A stretch of 64,000 nt of DNA, taken from positions 53,210,285 to 53,274,284 of the forward strand of contig NC_073745.1 in assembly GCF_029784135.1 (NCBI RefSeq), written 5' to 3'. This DNA comes from Toxorhynchites rutilus septentrionalis (taxonomy: Eukaryota; Arthropoda; Insecta; Diptera; Culicidae). A program made the translations under genes and the position numbers. Positions within the stretch are counted from its first letter, which is position 1. The number at the start of each line of letters is the position of its first letter. Under the pieces are notes generated by a model, which ran no database searches, was not told the DNA's origin, and worked only from the letters and a program-made list of their open reading frames with translations. This document shows, in pieces, positions 22,758 through 32,895 of the stretch.

Positions 22758-24054
22758 AAGGGTGTGTCACATCAAATTGCATCACGGAAAAAACGCTGTA
22801 GAAATTTAATTTTTAGGAATTATATCTTCAGCTTACGCTTATAATCAGATAAGAGTGTATAGATCACGTTGGCCATGCTTCACTGTTAATTTTTCGTAAA
22901 TTTGGAAAAATGTCGTCGAACGAAAAATAGCGTAGTGAATTAATCCTGTGCACTCATTTCGAGAATCCGGAGTTGTCACATCGGGACATCGGTAAGATGC
23001 TGGGAATCTTCCAATCCACGGTCAGCAAAGTACTAAAACGATACTTCGAGAACCTAACCATCGACCGGAAGGTGAAGAACGGCAAAAATGGATGCTCCGT
23101 CAGTGAAAAGATCACAAGCGCGTAGTTAAGCAGTTTAGACGTGATCCGAGAAATTCGGTCCGGGATGTCTCCAATAAGCTGAATTTGTCAAGTTCATTCG
23201 TCCAGCGGACCAAGCAGGGGGAGGGCCTACGTACATACAAGGTTCAGAAGGCTCCTAACCGCGACGAAAGGCAAAACATGGTGGGGAAGACGCGAGCCCG
23301 GAAGCTGTACACCGAAATGCTGACGAAACCGCATTGCCTGGTAATGGACGACGAAACCTACGTCAAAGCGGACTTTCGTCAGCTGCCGGGCCTGTTGTTC
23401 TTCTCCGCAAAGGATAAATTCAGCGTTCCGGAGGAGATTCGCAAGCAGAAACTATCCAAGTTTGCCAAAAAGTACATGGTGTGGCAAGCGATCTGCTCTT
23501 GCGGAAAGCGGAGCGCCCCCTTCGTGATGACCGGCACGGTAAACGGCCAGGTTTACCTTAAGGAGTGCCTACAGAAGCGTTTACTACCACTATTGAAGCA
23601 GCACGAGGGCTCGACCATCTTCTGGCCGGATCTCGCTTCGTGCCACTATTCAAAGGACGTGTTGGAGTGGTACGAAGCCAACGGGGTCACCTTCGTGCCA
23701 AAGGAAATGAACCCGCCCAACGCGCCGGAGCTTCGCCCAATAGAGAAATATTGGGCGATTATGAAGCAGGCCCTCCGGAAGAACCCAAAAGTTGTCAAAT
23801 CGGAGGCTGACTTCAAGAGAAAATGGATTTCAGTTAAAAAAAAACTACAACCTGACGTTGTACAGAACCTTATGGACGGGGTAAAGAGGAAGGTGCGAGC
23901 ATACGGGCTTGGGCTCGATGTATGAATAAAAAGAAAATGCCAAAAGTTGTTTAATAGTTTTTATATTACTGTCTAAAATTTTCAAAAGGATCGGTCTACT
24001 GGGCGAATTTCTACAGCGTTTTTTCCGTGATGCAATTTGATGTGACACACCCTT
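22758..24054 (+). mobile_element. DD37E mariner, copy C, dead
   Basis: 1297 bp with AAGGGTGTGTCACATC termini and TA duplications (22756-22757, 24055-24056). It is nested in a SINE. The SINE copy at about 38285 has the corresponding empty site (GTATTAATACTTAG). Confidence 0.9.
22911..23925 (+). pseudogene. DD37E transposase pseudogene (copy C)
   Basis: The start ATG is retained, but the fifth-to-seventh codon region has a nonsense change (CGAAAAATAG). A one-base deletion occurs at GTGAAAAGATCAC near 23108. The frame from 23185 to 23925 then reads through all three catalytic blocks (VMDDETYVK, FWPDLASCHY, ELRPIEKYW) to the natural end. A full-length product is impossible, but the catalytic part is open for 246 codons. 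Confidence 0.88.
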
Positions 24055-24316
24055 TACTTAGTTGAAATTCCTTAAGCCAAATAACACGCCTTGAGATGTA
24101 TTCCGAGGGGCAAGCTCTAGAATACGCGTGATCATAGTGCAAGTCGATTTCAATGACGAAAAATCCCCAGACCAGAACGGAAATCGAACCCGAACACCCG
24201 GCATGATAATGTGAGACGCTAACCACTCGGCCACGGGTGCATCACAATATTTGCCATACAACTAGTGATTTGGTTTGGGGGCACTTTTTACTCCCTTACC
24301 CGGCCAGGCCCTTTGG

Positions 24317-27139
24317 CGTGTTTTAGGAGGCAAAAAACGTTTCTACGGTGGTTCAATACTCCTCCCACCCCCCACCTCCACGGAGAAACATGTTATTTGC
24401 AAGTGGTTAAAAATCTTGAACGAGAATTGCGTCTGAAATTAATCTGATATTATAGTAAAAGTTAATTTTAAAGGGTCAATCAATGAACACTTCTGCTATT
24501 AGACCCATGAACCTGCGCTTAGTAGGAAACGTAAATGTTCGAAGGTATTGATAACAAAAAATAAATTTTGGGCGGGACGAAGTTCGACGGGTCAGCGAAA
24601 AGGGAGAGGGTGCAACCACACACTTCCGTCCCGGGTGCGAAAGCTCCACTCGACACCACTGCTAGGGGTACGTAACGCTCGCTTGATAAAAGCTCTTAAT
24701 TGTATAGCTCCAAGGTATATTTCGGATACATTTTCACAGCAAACGAGTTATGTAGATTGATTAAAATCTATTCTGCCCACCATTATCATAACATGTAAAT
24801 ATACTATACTCGCAAACTTCTCACTCATGCTAATTGCAAACTCTCGTTTAATCCTATCCTCAGATCATAACAATGCATCGATTGCCTCCATCGATTGAAA
24901 CATCAACGTAATCTTCAAACAGACCAATATTGGCACTGGGAGCAAACATCAACCTACCGCACCTATTTATTCACCATCAGGCTCACTGAAGCACTAACTG
25001 TACTCGACAAGCTCATCTTATTTAACATAAAAAGTGCGCAAGATCTGTTAAACTGTCAATATCAACATCGATTCATACTTATTCGGCTTCGTATTTCAAA
25101 TATAATATCTATCTTTCAGAGTAGTAATAAAATGGAACGATTTAAAAATCATCGTTATCGGGGAGAGTCAGTGCTGTGCACTGCACTTCTCGGTGTATTG
25201 TTTTCGAGTGGCTAGCATTTGGACCAACCCAATTTCTATCTGAATTTTTTTCTTCATCACAACGAAGCAATACTGTGTATTGGACGATTTACATACTTCA
25301 CATTTACTTACTGCGTTGTTTCATTATTGTATCGCAAATACCTTCTAGAAGCGCAGCGTGAATTATCTGTTAGAAATATCTGTGAGAGAGCTTCTAATTA
25401 TTATTTTTGAGCGTGTTTTGGAGATTCTATGGTCTACTGGATTCAATTTCACGGTCATTAAATTTTGAAAACATATTTTCAACTAAGAATAAGAATTTGT
25501 ACATAATACTATAATAAATATCTACATTACGGCCGAGTAAAGGAAATTTCGCGGTTAACTGGAGCTAAAATGTAACTATAAGGAAACCCTCCTTAAGTCT
25601 CCAGCAGTATTGAGGCGGCCAGTTGGATGCTCCAGCCGGTTTTCAGCAGTGCTTCCTCGCACTTTGTCCGATTCGCCACACCAAGACTGCAAATGAAAGC
25701 AATAATAATTTATCAGTGCATGATTACATGGTTTCAGTTCGGTGCTCGAACTGAGCGGACGGAGCGTCCACGGCTAGGAAGTTTGAGTATTTCATTAATA
25801 TTCTGCGGCGATTCGTGGGCAACTCCCTGTGAGGTGACGATGACCCACCACGATACGTGGGTAATGGGTTGGAGAGGTATGCTGTTATAAATTCGAGAAG
25901 CGGCTCGCATCAATGAGGAACTTATCTTGTATGCACATATGGTGATTTGGGAACATGAAAGGGAAACTTGGCAAAAACTCATCGTTTACGGTAGATTGAT
26001 CCGGCAACGATCCGTAATCAGCGGTAAAGAAAGTGGTCCATGATTGTGTGTAACATAATAGAAATTATGTTTATGACTCAAGTTCTCGCCTTCTAGAGTA
26101 TTCAAATTGGTTCACGTTTTTATATTCTACAAAAATAATGACCCAGATATAACGGAAACCATTATCGTGAAAAAAATCCCGCAAAATATTATGCTGCGGA
26201 GCAGTTCGGAGAACATGAAAAATGTTAATGATTTCGTGATTTCGATTAGCAGAGTGTAAGTATTTACAAAAAAAACACGTGAAGGCAAAAACATCATGAT
26301 GGGTGGTGTTCACGACTCGTGGATGATCATCCAACTCAGCCGTTGCAAATATGTACCGTGTCCGACGGCTTCGTAATTTTACGTTTCTGGCACGTGGAGT
26401 TATTATCGGTCCGATGATTGTTTACAACAACCTCACGGTATTACTCTTCAATTGCTCTGATATGTTGTCGTACGTAGGATCGTAAGAGAAGAGGCTAACC
26501 GTATGGACACTGCAGTTTGTATTTTATGTAGGCACCCGAGTTACTGTGGAAATGTTGGTTTTATGCAAGAAGTCAGTAATTGAACGTTAGGTGTGGCGCG
26601 TGTAATCATTTCGATGCGCGAATGGATGGATAAAAATACCAACGGCTCGCTACCCTTTTTCTTGCATTCATCCACTCGCGAGAAATGTTGTTTGATAAGT
26701 ATATCGTTTAGAAATGTGTAAATGCATTCGTGTTATCTTTATTTGCATTCTTTGGAAGCATATGATTCATGGATTGCGATAGGATACATGCTGGCTCGCC
26801 ATCCAGGCTTCATCGGATATAACGGAAACCATATAACGGATTTCATGGATTCATGAATTGCGATAGGATACATGCTGGCTCGCCATCCAGGCTTCATCGG
26901 ATTTATACTTATTTCAAACGCTACAGCATACACACACTTGACCAAAGGATTGGAGATAAGTCTGATGGGAAAATCTAAATCTCTAATTGATTGAATATTT
27001 GTACACTGGATTCACACTAGATCTAAGATAATAAATTAACAATTTTATCTATTTATTTGTAAGAATTTCCAGCCACACTATATATTTAGAAAAGTGTCGT
27101 GATGGATGGTTCGGATTATCAAGTTCTTATTTCTGTGAT
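24317..27139. other. Intergenic stretch without recognisable gene
   Basis: The region holds short frames only. It includes an inverted version of the GCTGACCCG...CGAACTTCGT motif near 24577 and a GC-richer patch near 25620-25900, with an 87-codon frame that has no family features. Nothing here reaches the level of a gene call. Confidence 0.4.
26764..26905. repeat. Two tandem copies of an ~84-bp unit
   Basis: GATTGCGATAGGATACATGC through the CCAGGCTTCATCGGAT block is repeated 84 bp downstream, nearly unchanged. The linker ATAACGGAAACCAT also matches text near 26150. Confidence 0.8.
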
Positions 27140-28677
27140 TTAAGGGGTATTCTAGAGTAAAGACACGAATTTCGGACGTTTTTTCAAGCTACGAAAAATA
27201 AACCAAAGAATATTTTCTCTATCCATTATACTGCCTAGGGTGCCAATGAAAATGGTCATCTCGAATTTTCAAAGCGAACTTGATTAAAAATGTTGATTCC
27301 CACAAAAAACTACCCTATGCAAAATATCAGCTCGATCGGGCTTCATTTACTAGTGTCGCATAGCGGTCGAAGTTTGAGTTTTTTGAAAACCGAAAAATCA
27401 CCCAAGGGAGGAGTAAAGGAAATCGGGGTTATCGAAAAAAAAATTGATGCCAAATGTCTTCAAAATTCATGAAACGTCGAGATATACTGTCATCTCGATT
27501 TTTTTCTCAATTGCTGAGTTTGGAACATGGGGCAACTATGTGTAGAACGGCAGTATATCTCGCGTAACTTTCGAAAAGGTCCTACGTAACAAATGTAAAC
27601 AAATCAAATTAATAGATGTATACTATTAGTTCTCAATCATTAAACGCATTGCGAAAACAATCGTTCAAGTATCTATCCTTTTCACCTTTTTATCACCGAT
27701 ACAAAAAATGTCCAATGTAAAGATTCAAACTATAAGTATTCGACTGTTACTTCGGACACCACTTTCCTCTGGAGCTCGATACTTCCGAATTATCAAAGCA
27801 ATCAAAACAACACGAAGTCATTTTGAGTTTTTGTTATTTTCGGGTGTTGGTATTTGCTTTTAGCACAAATTGTAAGAATTTGGATCGTTGTCCAGTAGTT
27901 ATTTTCAAATTCTCATCGTGCAACGTACTTTGTCCAATGTACAAAGCGGCCAGTCAAAACGTCCTCTGTAACATCTGTAACTAAAATCACATAACAACAG
28001 TTACGATTTCAGTGTTTTTATTGACTGCTAGTGGTAAAAATAGTGATAAAGATCGATTCCTTTTGGAACAATTCGCGGGACAATGTTCCGATCTTCAACT
28101 TCGTTTTTCTCGAGTTGATGTAAATGTTACATAGGACCTTTTTTCATTATTTTCATCATGGGACCTTTATCATTATTTGTTCATCTATTTTTTAACAATA
28201 AAACAAAAACTAAACGGAGAAAATATTTATAATTGAAATAATCACAGGCTGATGAAGTGAGGGGTTTCTAAAAAAAAAAGTTGTGCCATGGCGTAGAGTA
28301 CTGCGGGGCAAAAGTGCGTTGTCGTCCAATATCTCTTGAAATTAAAGCAAAAAAAATCAGTTTGCTTACCAAATTGTTACTATATATATTACCTTCGAAA
28401 CGTAGTACAAGAATTTCTCGAGTTTTGTTTGCATTTGGACAAAAACCTATTTGAATCCATAATAACAAATGCGTGCTTTTGCCCCATAGTGGGGGCAAAA
28501 GTGCGCACTCATTGAATTATATTTCTGAGGTAACTTGTAGCAAAAATAAATGTTTATAAATGTTTTATCATTACCAGCGGGAGAAGCATCATTACCAGAG
28601 TTTGTAGGCACCATCCAGTGGGGAGGAGAGGGGTGTTGTATGATGTTTTATGGGTGGAGATGGGTGAAAATTTTTGG

Positions 28678-29937
28678 GAAAATGAGAATTTTTTCAATCA
28701 CATATAAAAAACTTTTTTTTTTCATCGATTTCAGTAATTTTTATTAATAACATAATGTATTTTCTTCAAATTTTGAATGTTTGAGTAAGGGCCGTGGTCT
28801 GCTGTTCGACGCAACTTTGTCGCGATGCTCTCACAAGAACGTTGTACGGCACTTACGTCCATTTTCCGGATACAATTCCGGATTCTTGTAGTCAGTTGCT
28901 TCGTGTCCTTGGCCCTCCAATTGTTTTTATACACTAGGGCATTGAGTGAGCCAAAGAAATCCTCTATTGGGCAGCACTGGGGCAAGTTTGTTGGGTTACG
29001 ATCTTTCGGCACAAACGGTATCTTTTTCTCCTCAAGGTACGCCAGCGTCTTCTTGGCGTAATGGGAAGACGCCTTGTCCGGCCAGAAGACGTACTTCCCA
29101 TCCGCGTGATGCTCGTTCAGGAACGGCAGCAGGATTTTATCGAGGCACTCTTCTCGACAGATTTGTTGGTTGATTGCCAGACCGCTCGGCTTAAACCAAG
29201 GCTTTGAAATGCCCCGGTCGGAAATGGCGATGTACAACATAACCTTTTTTTCAAACTTATGCTTGAACTTGTATTTCACTACAGGCGGTGTGGATGACTT
29301 GTCGCTGGAGTAGTAATTATCATTTCCTGGAATATGCGTTTTGGACAGCAGAAAATAGCTTTCGTCGTCTAGAACGAAAGACGCGGTATTTTTTGGTCAT
29401 CCACCGACACTGTGATTTAACCGTCTCAATCTGCTCCTCCGTGTACTCCGGCGACCTCATCTCATTCCTACAGACGATTCCTTCCATCTTGAGGGTCCGA
29501 TGGATCAATACGTGGGAGCAGCCATATTTCAGACCGGCGTCACGCAGGCTGGTTGCGTCCTTGTTGTCAAACAGCTTCCTTAACGATGTCTTCCTCTGCT
29601 TCGTCATTATCGTCACCGGAAGACCACTTCCGACCTTCCGCTCTACGTTCAGGGAACCCAGGATACGATATACCGTACTGACAGGTGCATTTTCTTCCTT
29701 AAAATGTGCCACCGTGAACTTTTTTCCTTGCTGGAAATGCGTTTCGTAGAACCGTACAATGCGTTCGCGAAGCACGTGCTGTTTCGACGCCATCTTTGCT
29801 TTGACTAAATTCAAACTAGCAAAACCAAACACGCCTACTGTTTCTAGGGAGCCCAAAGAGCAACTTTCTTGGAGAATGAAAATTTTATGCTCTTTATTTG
29901 AGTTACTGAAAGGTATTGAAAAAATTCTCATTTTTTA
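28678..29937 (-). mobile_element. DD37E-type Tc1/mariner element, second family
   Basis: The inverted ends contain AATGAGAATTTTTTCAAT near 28682 and its complement near 29915, close to the transposase boundaries. Limits are approximate because the TA flanks are not clear. The family is distinct from the AAGGGTGTGTCACATC family. Confidence 0.65.
28731..29793 (-). pseudogene. DD37E transposase, one frameshift from intact
   Basis: From ATG 29793 (MASKQHVLRERIVRFYE) the frame runs through the DNA-binding region to about 29371. There one base change in length switches frame, and the next frame carries FVLDDESYF (first Asp), KKVMLYIAISDRGISKPW, FWPDKASSHYAKKT (second Asp) and QCCPIEDFFG (Glu). Thirty-seven residues separate the second Asp and the Glu. 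It ends at 28731. All three catalytic residues are present, and I see only the single frameshift, so decay is recent or the break is a sequence error. Confidence 0.82.
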
Positions 29938-29989
29938 TTTAACACCCGTTATAAGATATCTGAAAATGTCCAACATTTGAAATAGAATT

Positions 29990-30280
29990 CTTTTTATTAA
30001 CAAACTAGCTGACCCGGTGAACTTCGTCGTACCCACATTTGATTTATTGATATAAATCATTTCGTTCCCAAAGAAATTATTTTTATGTACGTAATCTATA
30101 CTCGTGGAATATAATTTCTTTTTTTACATATAAACCTGGTGTAGACTAAGACGCATCAATCCTGATGCTGACTGTTTAAATCTGTTGCTCCGTTCTCGAG
30201 TTAAATCATAAGGAACGAACACCTAATCATTTTTATTCATATAGATCAAGTTTATAAATACATAGTTACCTTTACTAGAT
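29990..30280. other. Dispersed repeat end with GCTGACCCGG motif
   Basis: ACTAGCTGACCCGGTGAACT at about 30004 matches the motif near 1242 and, inverted, near 24577. No coding frame. Confidence 0.4.
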
Positions 30281-30369
30281 TTATTTGAAATTCATTGGTA
30301 AAAAAAACAATATTTCAAGTTCAGAAAATAAAAAAATATATTTGAAATTCGTTTTGAATTATTTTTAAG

Positions 30370-30860
30370 AGATTGTTTATTTTTCTTCCTCATCTTGGAT
30401 TTCAGTTCTGAGGATTCCGACGCTTTGGCTTGGAGCGCTGTTACTTCGTTGCGCTGTTGTGGGGTTCGAAGAGACAGACGATGGTTCCTCATGAACCTAG
30501 AACCCCATCTTTTCCTGACAGTTTTACAACTTGGTTGAATTCATGCTGGAGGTTGTTGGCTTCCGCAAAATCAAACGCCAGGCGCCGTAAATCTTTGAGA
30601 GTCATACCATAGAAAGCTTTGACCAGTGCTCTGCAGCGGTCCGCCAGATCTTCAGACTGCTCACTCGTAAATACTTGTCTGAACCGCGAGCACTGGCACA
30701 TCCCATCAGAAGTAGAAATGTCAATCATAAATCACTTACTGATATCATCCTAAATAAATCATCCTTGGAGCTGATTCAGAAATCCGACGCTTCAAGACTT
30801 CCTCCCGAAGCCTCTGTAGGGCCATTTGAGCATTTCTAGAGTGTATTTCTTCAAATCACT
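30370..30860 (-). pseudogene. pogo/Tigger-type transposase N-terminal relic
   Basis: The minus strand reads AQMALQRLREEVLKRRIS (psq-type helix-turn-helix remnant). It then reads YGMTLKDLRRLAFDFAEANN and the LQHEFNQVVKLSGKDGVLGS region, followed after a frameshift by MRNHRLSLRTPQQ. This order matches the psq plus CENP-B-type DNA-binding region of pogo-like transposases (typically ...KDWL.GFM.RH..LSLR.P). The DDE domain is absent. Confidence 0.7.
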
Positions 30861-31369
30861 TTTCTTCTTGTGGGTCCCGTTAAAAATTTGATTGAAAACA
30901 TTTTATAATTTTTTAATTTTTTTTTTTTTTTTTTGAGAGCAAAATGCTGGTCGCGCTTTTGCCCCACAAGCAATTTTTGAATTAAACGAATTTAAAAAAA
31001 GCTCTTGAACTTTTGCACAAAAACGAATACGAATTCGACATAAATTGGTTCAGTAGAACTCGAGATATCGTGTACGCCAGTTTGAAAAAAAAATAGTTTC
31101 TAGAAAAACGCATTTGAAGTTAATTATTATGGCCGTACTAGATAAGATACCGCATCACTAAAATGGCTATAACTCAGTAAATAATGGGATTTCTGAAAAG
31201 TCCCTAAGTCCTTTCTAGGGTATATTCTTGAATGTCTGAACTACAGAAACATGAAAAAAAAAGGTTTTTTTTCGAATTTTTAGACTAGAATACCCCCTTA
31301 AGAATGTGATCCAAAATTTACCTTTTGACACTTGGTCGTTTTTTCGCCTGAAAAGTCGATTTTTGACGA

Positions 31370-31670
31370 AACAAATTTTTTCGAGATAACAATAAATCTC
31401 GACATTTCATGCGGTTCTAAGACATTTGGCATCAAAGCATTTTTTTTTTTTTGGAAAACTCCGATTTCATGCACTCTCCCCTTGGGCGATTTTTACGATT
31501 TTTAGAAAACCTAAATTTTAACAGCTGCGACAATAGTAAATGAAGTCCGAATGAGCTAATATTTTGCATAGGGTAGTTTTTCTTGGAAATCAACATTTTT
31601 GATCAAGTTCGCTTTGAAAATTCGAGGGTCACTTTTTTCCCATACATCCAATGACACTCTAGTCTCCATA
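31370..31670. repeat. Inverted relative of the 27253-27490 segment
   Basis: Blocks such as TTTTGCATAGGGTAGTTTTT, AACATTTTTGATCAAGTTCG and CTTTGAAAATTCGAG are reverse complements of text at about 27250-27330. The homology lies just outside the TTAA-flanked end at 31297. The region therefore holds either a second overlapping copy or a rearranged element. Confidence 0.65.
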
Positions 31671-32010
31671 CATAAATGGCACATATTAAAGATAGGAAAT
31701 TGACGTATTCGACAAAAGTTCTTATTTTATTAAGATCTAAAACTTTGTCGAATACACTATATAGCCATCTTGACTTTAAACAAGGATTAGGATTAGTTGT
31801 GATTAAAAAAAACACGAAAAAAAATTTGTTAATAAAAACATTGACCCTTTTCAAAAAGTACTGTCATTCTTTTTGAATATTTCAAGTATGCAGAGTTGCT
31901 TAAATGACCAATGTGTTTACATTCACGACGTTGCACTGATATCTTAGATGGATATGAAGTTGACATGAAATTCGTTACACATTTCTTTATTAAAAAGTAT
32001 GCCTTGCATT
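31671..32010. other. Unassigned sequence upstream of the esterase
   Basis: AT-rich, with short frames on both strands and no recognisable domain. Confidence 0.4.
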
Positions 32011-32015
32011 GCCTT

Positions 32016-32068
32016 ATCAATACATTCAGTGAAAGGCAATTATGCAATTTCTTGGCGTCATAATCTGC
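32016..32068 (+). pseudogene. Fragment of an esterase exon paralogous to the neighbouring gene
   Basis: The sequence ATCAATACATTCAGTGAAAG followed by GCAA.TATGCAATTTCTTGGCGTCA closely matches the esterase exon 1 segment at about 33021-33073 (VNAFSGRQIVQFLGIKYA). It has about one single-base length difference and a stop. It suggests an ancestral tandem duplicate, now lost except for this piece. The match is short, so confidence is moderate. Confidence 0.5.
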
Positions 32069-32069
32069 C

Positions 32070-32830
32070 TAACGAGACGAGAGATTTACAATTTGAAACT
32101 TGACAACCTCATATTCTGAATTGAGTATGCTGATTTGGCCACTCTCCATGTCTTCATAACGTACACTAAAAAAATATGGAGTTTCAATGTTCCACCTTGT
32201 TCATTGGCGCAGAAAGCCACTATAATTCAGATGCTTTTCTTAAGAATCGCTCTTCTACCAAGACTATCATTCTGCATCCGAACCGATAGAATACGATGCA
32301 CAGGGTGTTCCTGGAGTTCCTAAACTCCAAAAACTGCATATTTTCCTGATATGATTTTTGTTTACTCAAACTTTACAAACAGATTCTTTTTATTCAAATT
32401 TTAGCAACACCTTGTGTGAGCGCAGACATGAAAAAATAACAATATTTGATAAGCACATCTCAGCGTTCAAAGCATTTGATGATAGGAAGTAGTAATGTAG
32501 TTGTTACTTATTTCGGGCGAATTGACATTCTCAACCAAAACAGAAGATGGTTCAAGTACAATGCCTTCCAACTTCATTGTTTTGAAACGGACACGAAGAA
32601 GAAGCTATCGTATCATCAAGTTAGACTATCGTTCCTTGTCGTTGGAGATTGTGTTATGGAAAGAAATAACGAAAATGTATGTGCAATGTTGTTTATAATT
32701 ATGTTTTCTACACCGTGATTATTCTATCGTTGATACTGAAATATTATGACGCAATAAGTGAGCGCTTTCGCTAAACAATAGATTCCTCTCGCCCCAGAAC
32801 AGAGAATCTACTTCATCATTCTCAGCGGCA
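32070..32830. other. Esterase upstream region, no clear gene
   Basis: A 65-codon frame at 32501-32698 is rich in Arg/Lys/Ser and matches no domain I know. It may be chance or a decayed exon. No repeats are recognised. Confidence 0.35.
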
Positions 32831-32845
32831 CAATCAGTTTTGATT
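32830..32845 (+). promoter_or_regulatory. Possible initiator (TCAGTT) of the esterase gene
   Basis: ATCAGTTTTG at about 32833 fits the arthropod initiator TCAGTY and lies 60 bp before the start codon. No TATA box at -30 and no good downstream promoter element are seen. Placement is a guess from motif and distance. Confidence 0.35.
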
Positions 32846-32895
32846 CGACTTTCCTATGGATCGCATTGTCTAGTTGAAATTAACTGCTCCTCAAA

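Larger units (their letters stand above)
22673..24243 (-). mobile_element. tRNA-derived SINE (Feilai-like), split by a mariner
   Basis: Flanked by a 14-bp perfect duplication ACAATATTTGCCAT (22659-22672, 24244-24257). On the minus strand it starts with a tRNA-like head (GTGGCCGAGTGGTTAGCGTC, then GGTTCGATTTCC near 24185). It continues through the body shared with the SINEs at 38219-39668 and 48428-48701, and ends in an AAT-type triplet tail. The DD37E element copy C is inserted in the body at TA (22756-22757). Confidence 0.8.
22320..24316. repeat. Unclassified dispersed repeat, copy 3 (inverted), split by a SINE
   Basis: Begins right after copy 2 with text matching 20560-20660 (GAGTAGTACTG...). 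It is interrupted at 22673-24243 by a SINE, and ends with GGGGGCACTTTTTACTCCC and CCGGCCAGGCCC. Together with copy 2 it forms a head-to-tail pair. Confidence 0.6.
27144..31297. mobile_element. TTAA-flanked element (piggyBac-type MITE family) carrying other insertions
   Basis: Left end GGGGTATTCTAGAGT and right end, read inward, GGGGGTATTCTAGTC are each bordered by TTAA (27140-27143 and 31298-31301). This is the target duplication of piggyBac-type elements. Between them are a DD37E element of a second family (about 28678-29937), a pogo/psq-type fragment and several copies of a GGGGCAAAAGTGCGC motif (28300, 28490, and inverted near 28475 and 30950). No piggyBac transposase is recognisable. The pair of ends could also come from two neighbouring copies. 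Confidence 0.5.

Noticed and set aside
24895..25410. Overlapping 60-106 codon frames
   Set aside because: No family features, and several frames are open in the same stretch, as expected for AT-rich non-coding DNA with few stops by chance.
25627..25982. A possible small gene in overlapping frames of a GC-richer patch
   Set aside because: No domain, splice context or promoter/poly(A) support on either strand; composition alone does not justify a call.
32501..32698. 65-codon Arg/Lys-rich frame as an upstream gene or esterase exon
   Set aside because: No splice signals linking it to the esterase, no domain match; left as unassigned.
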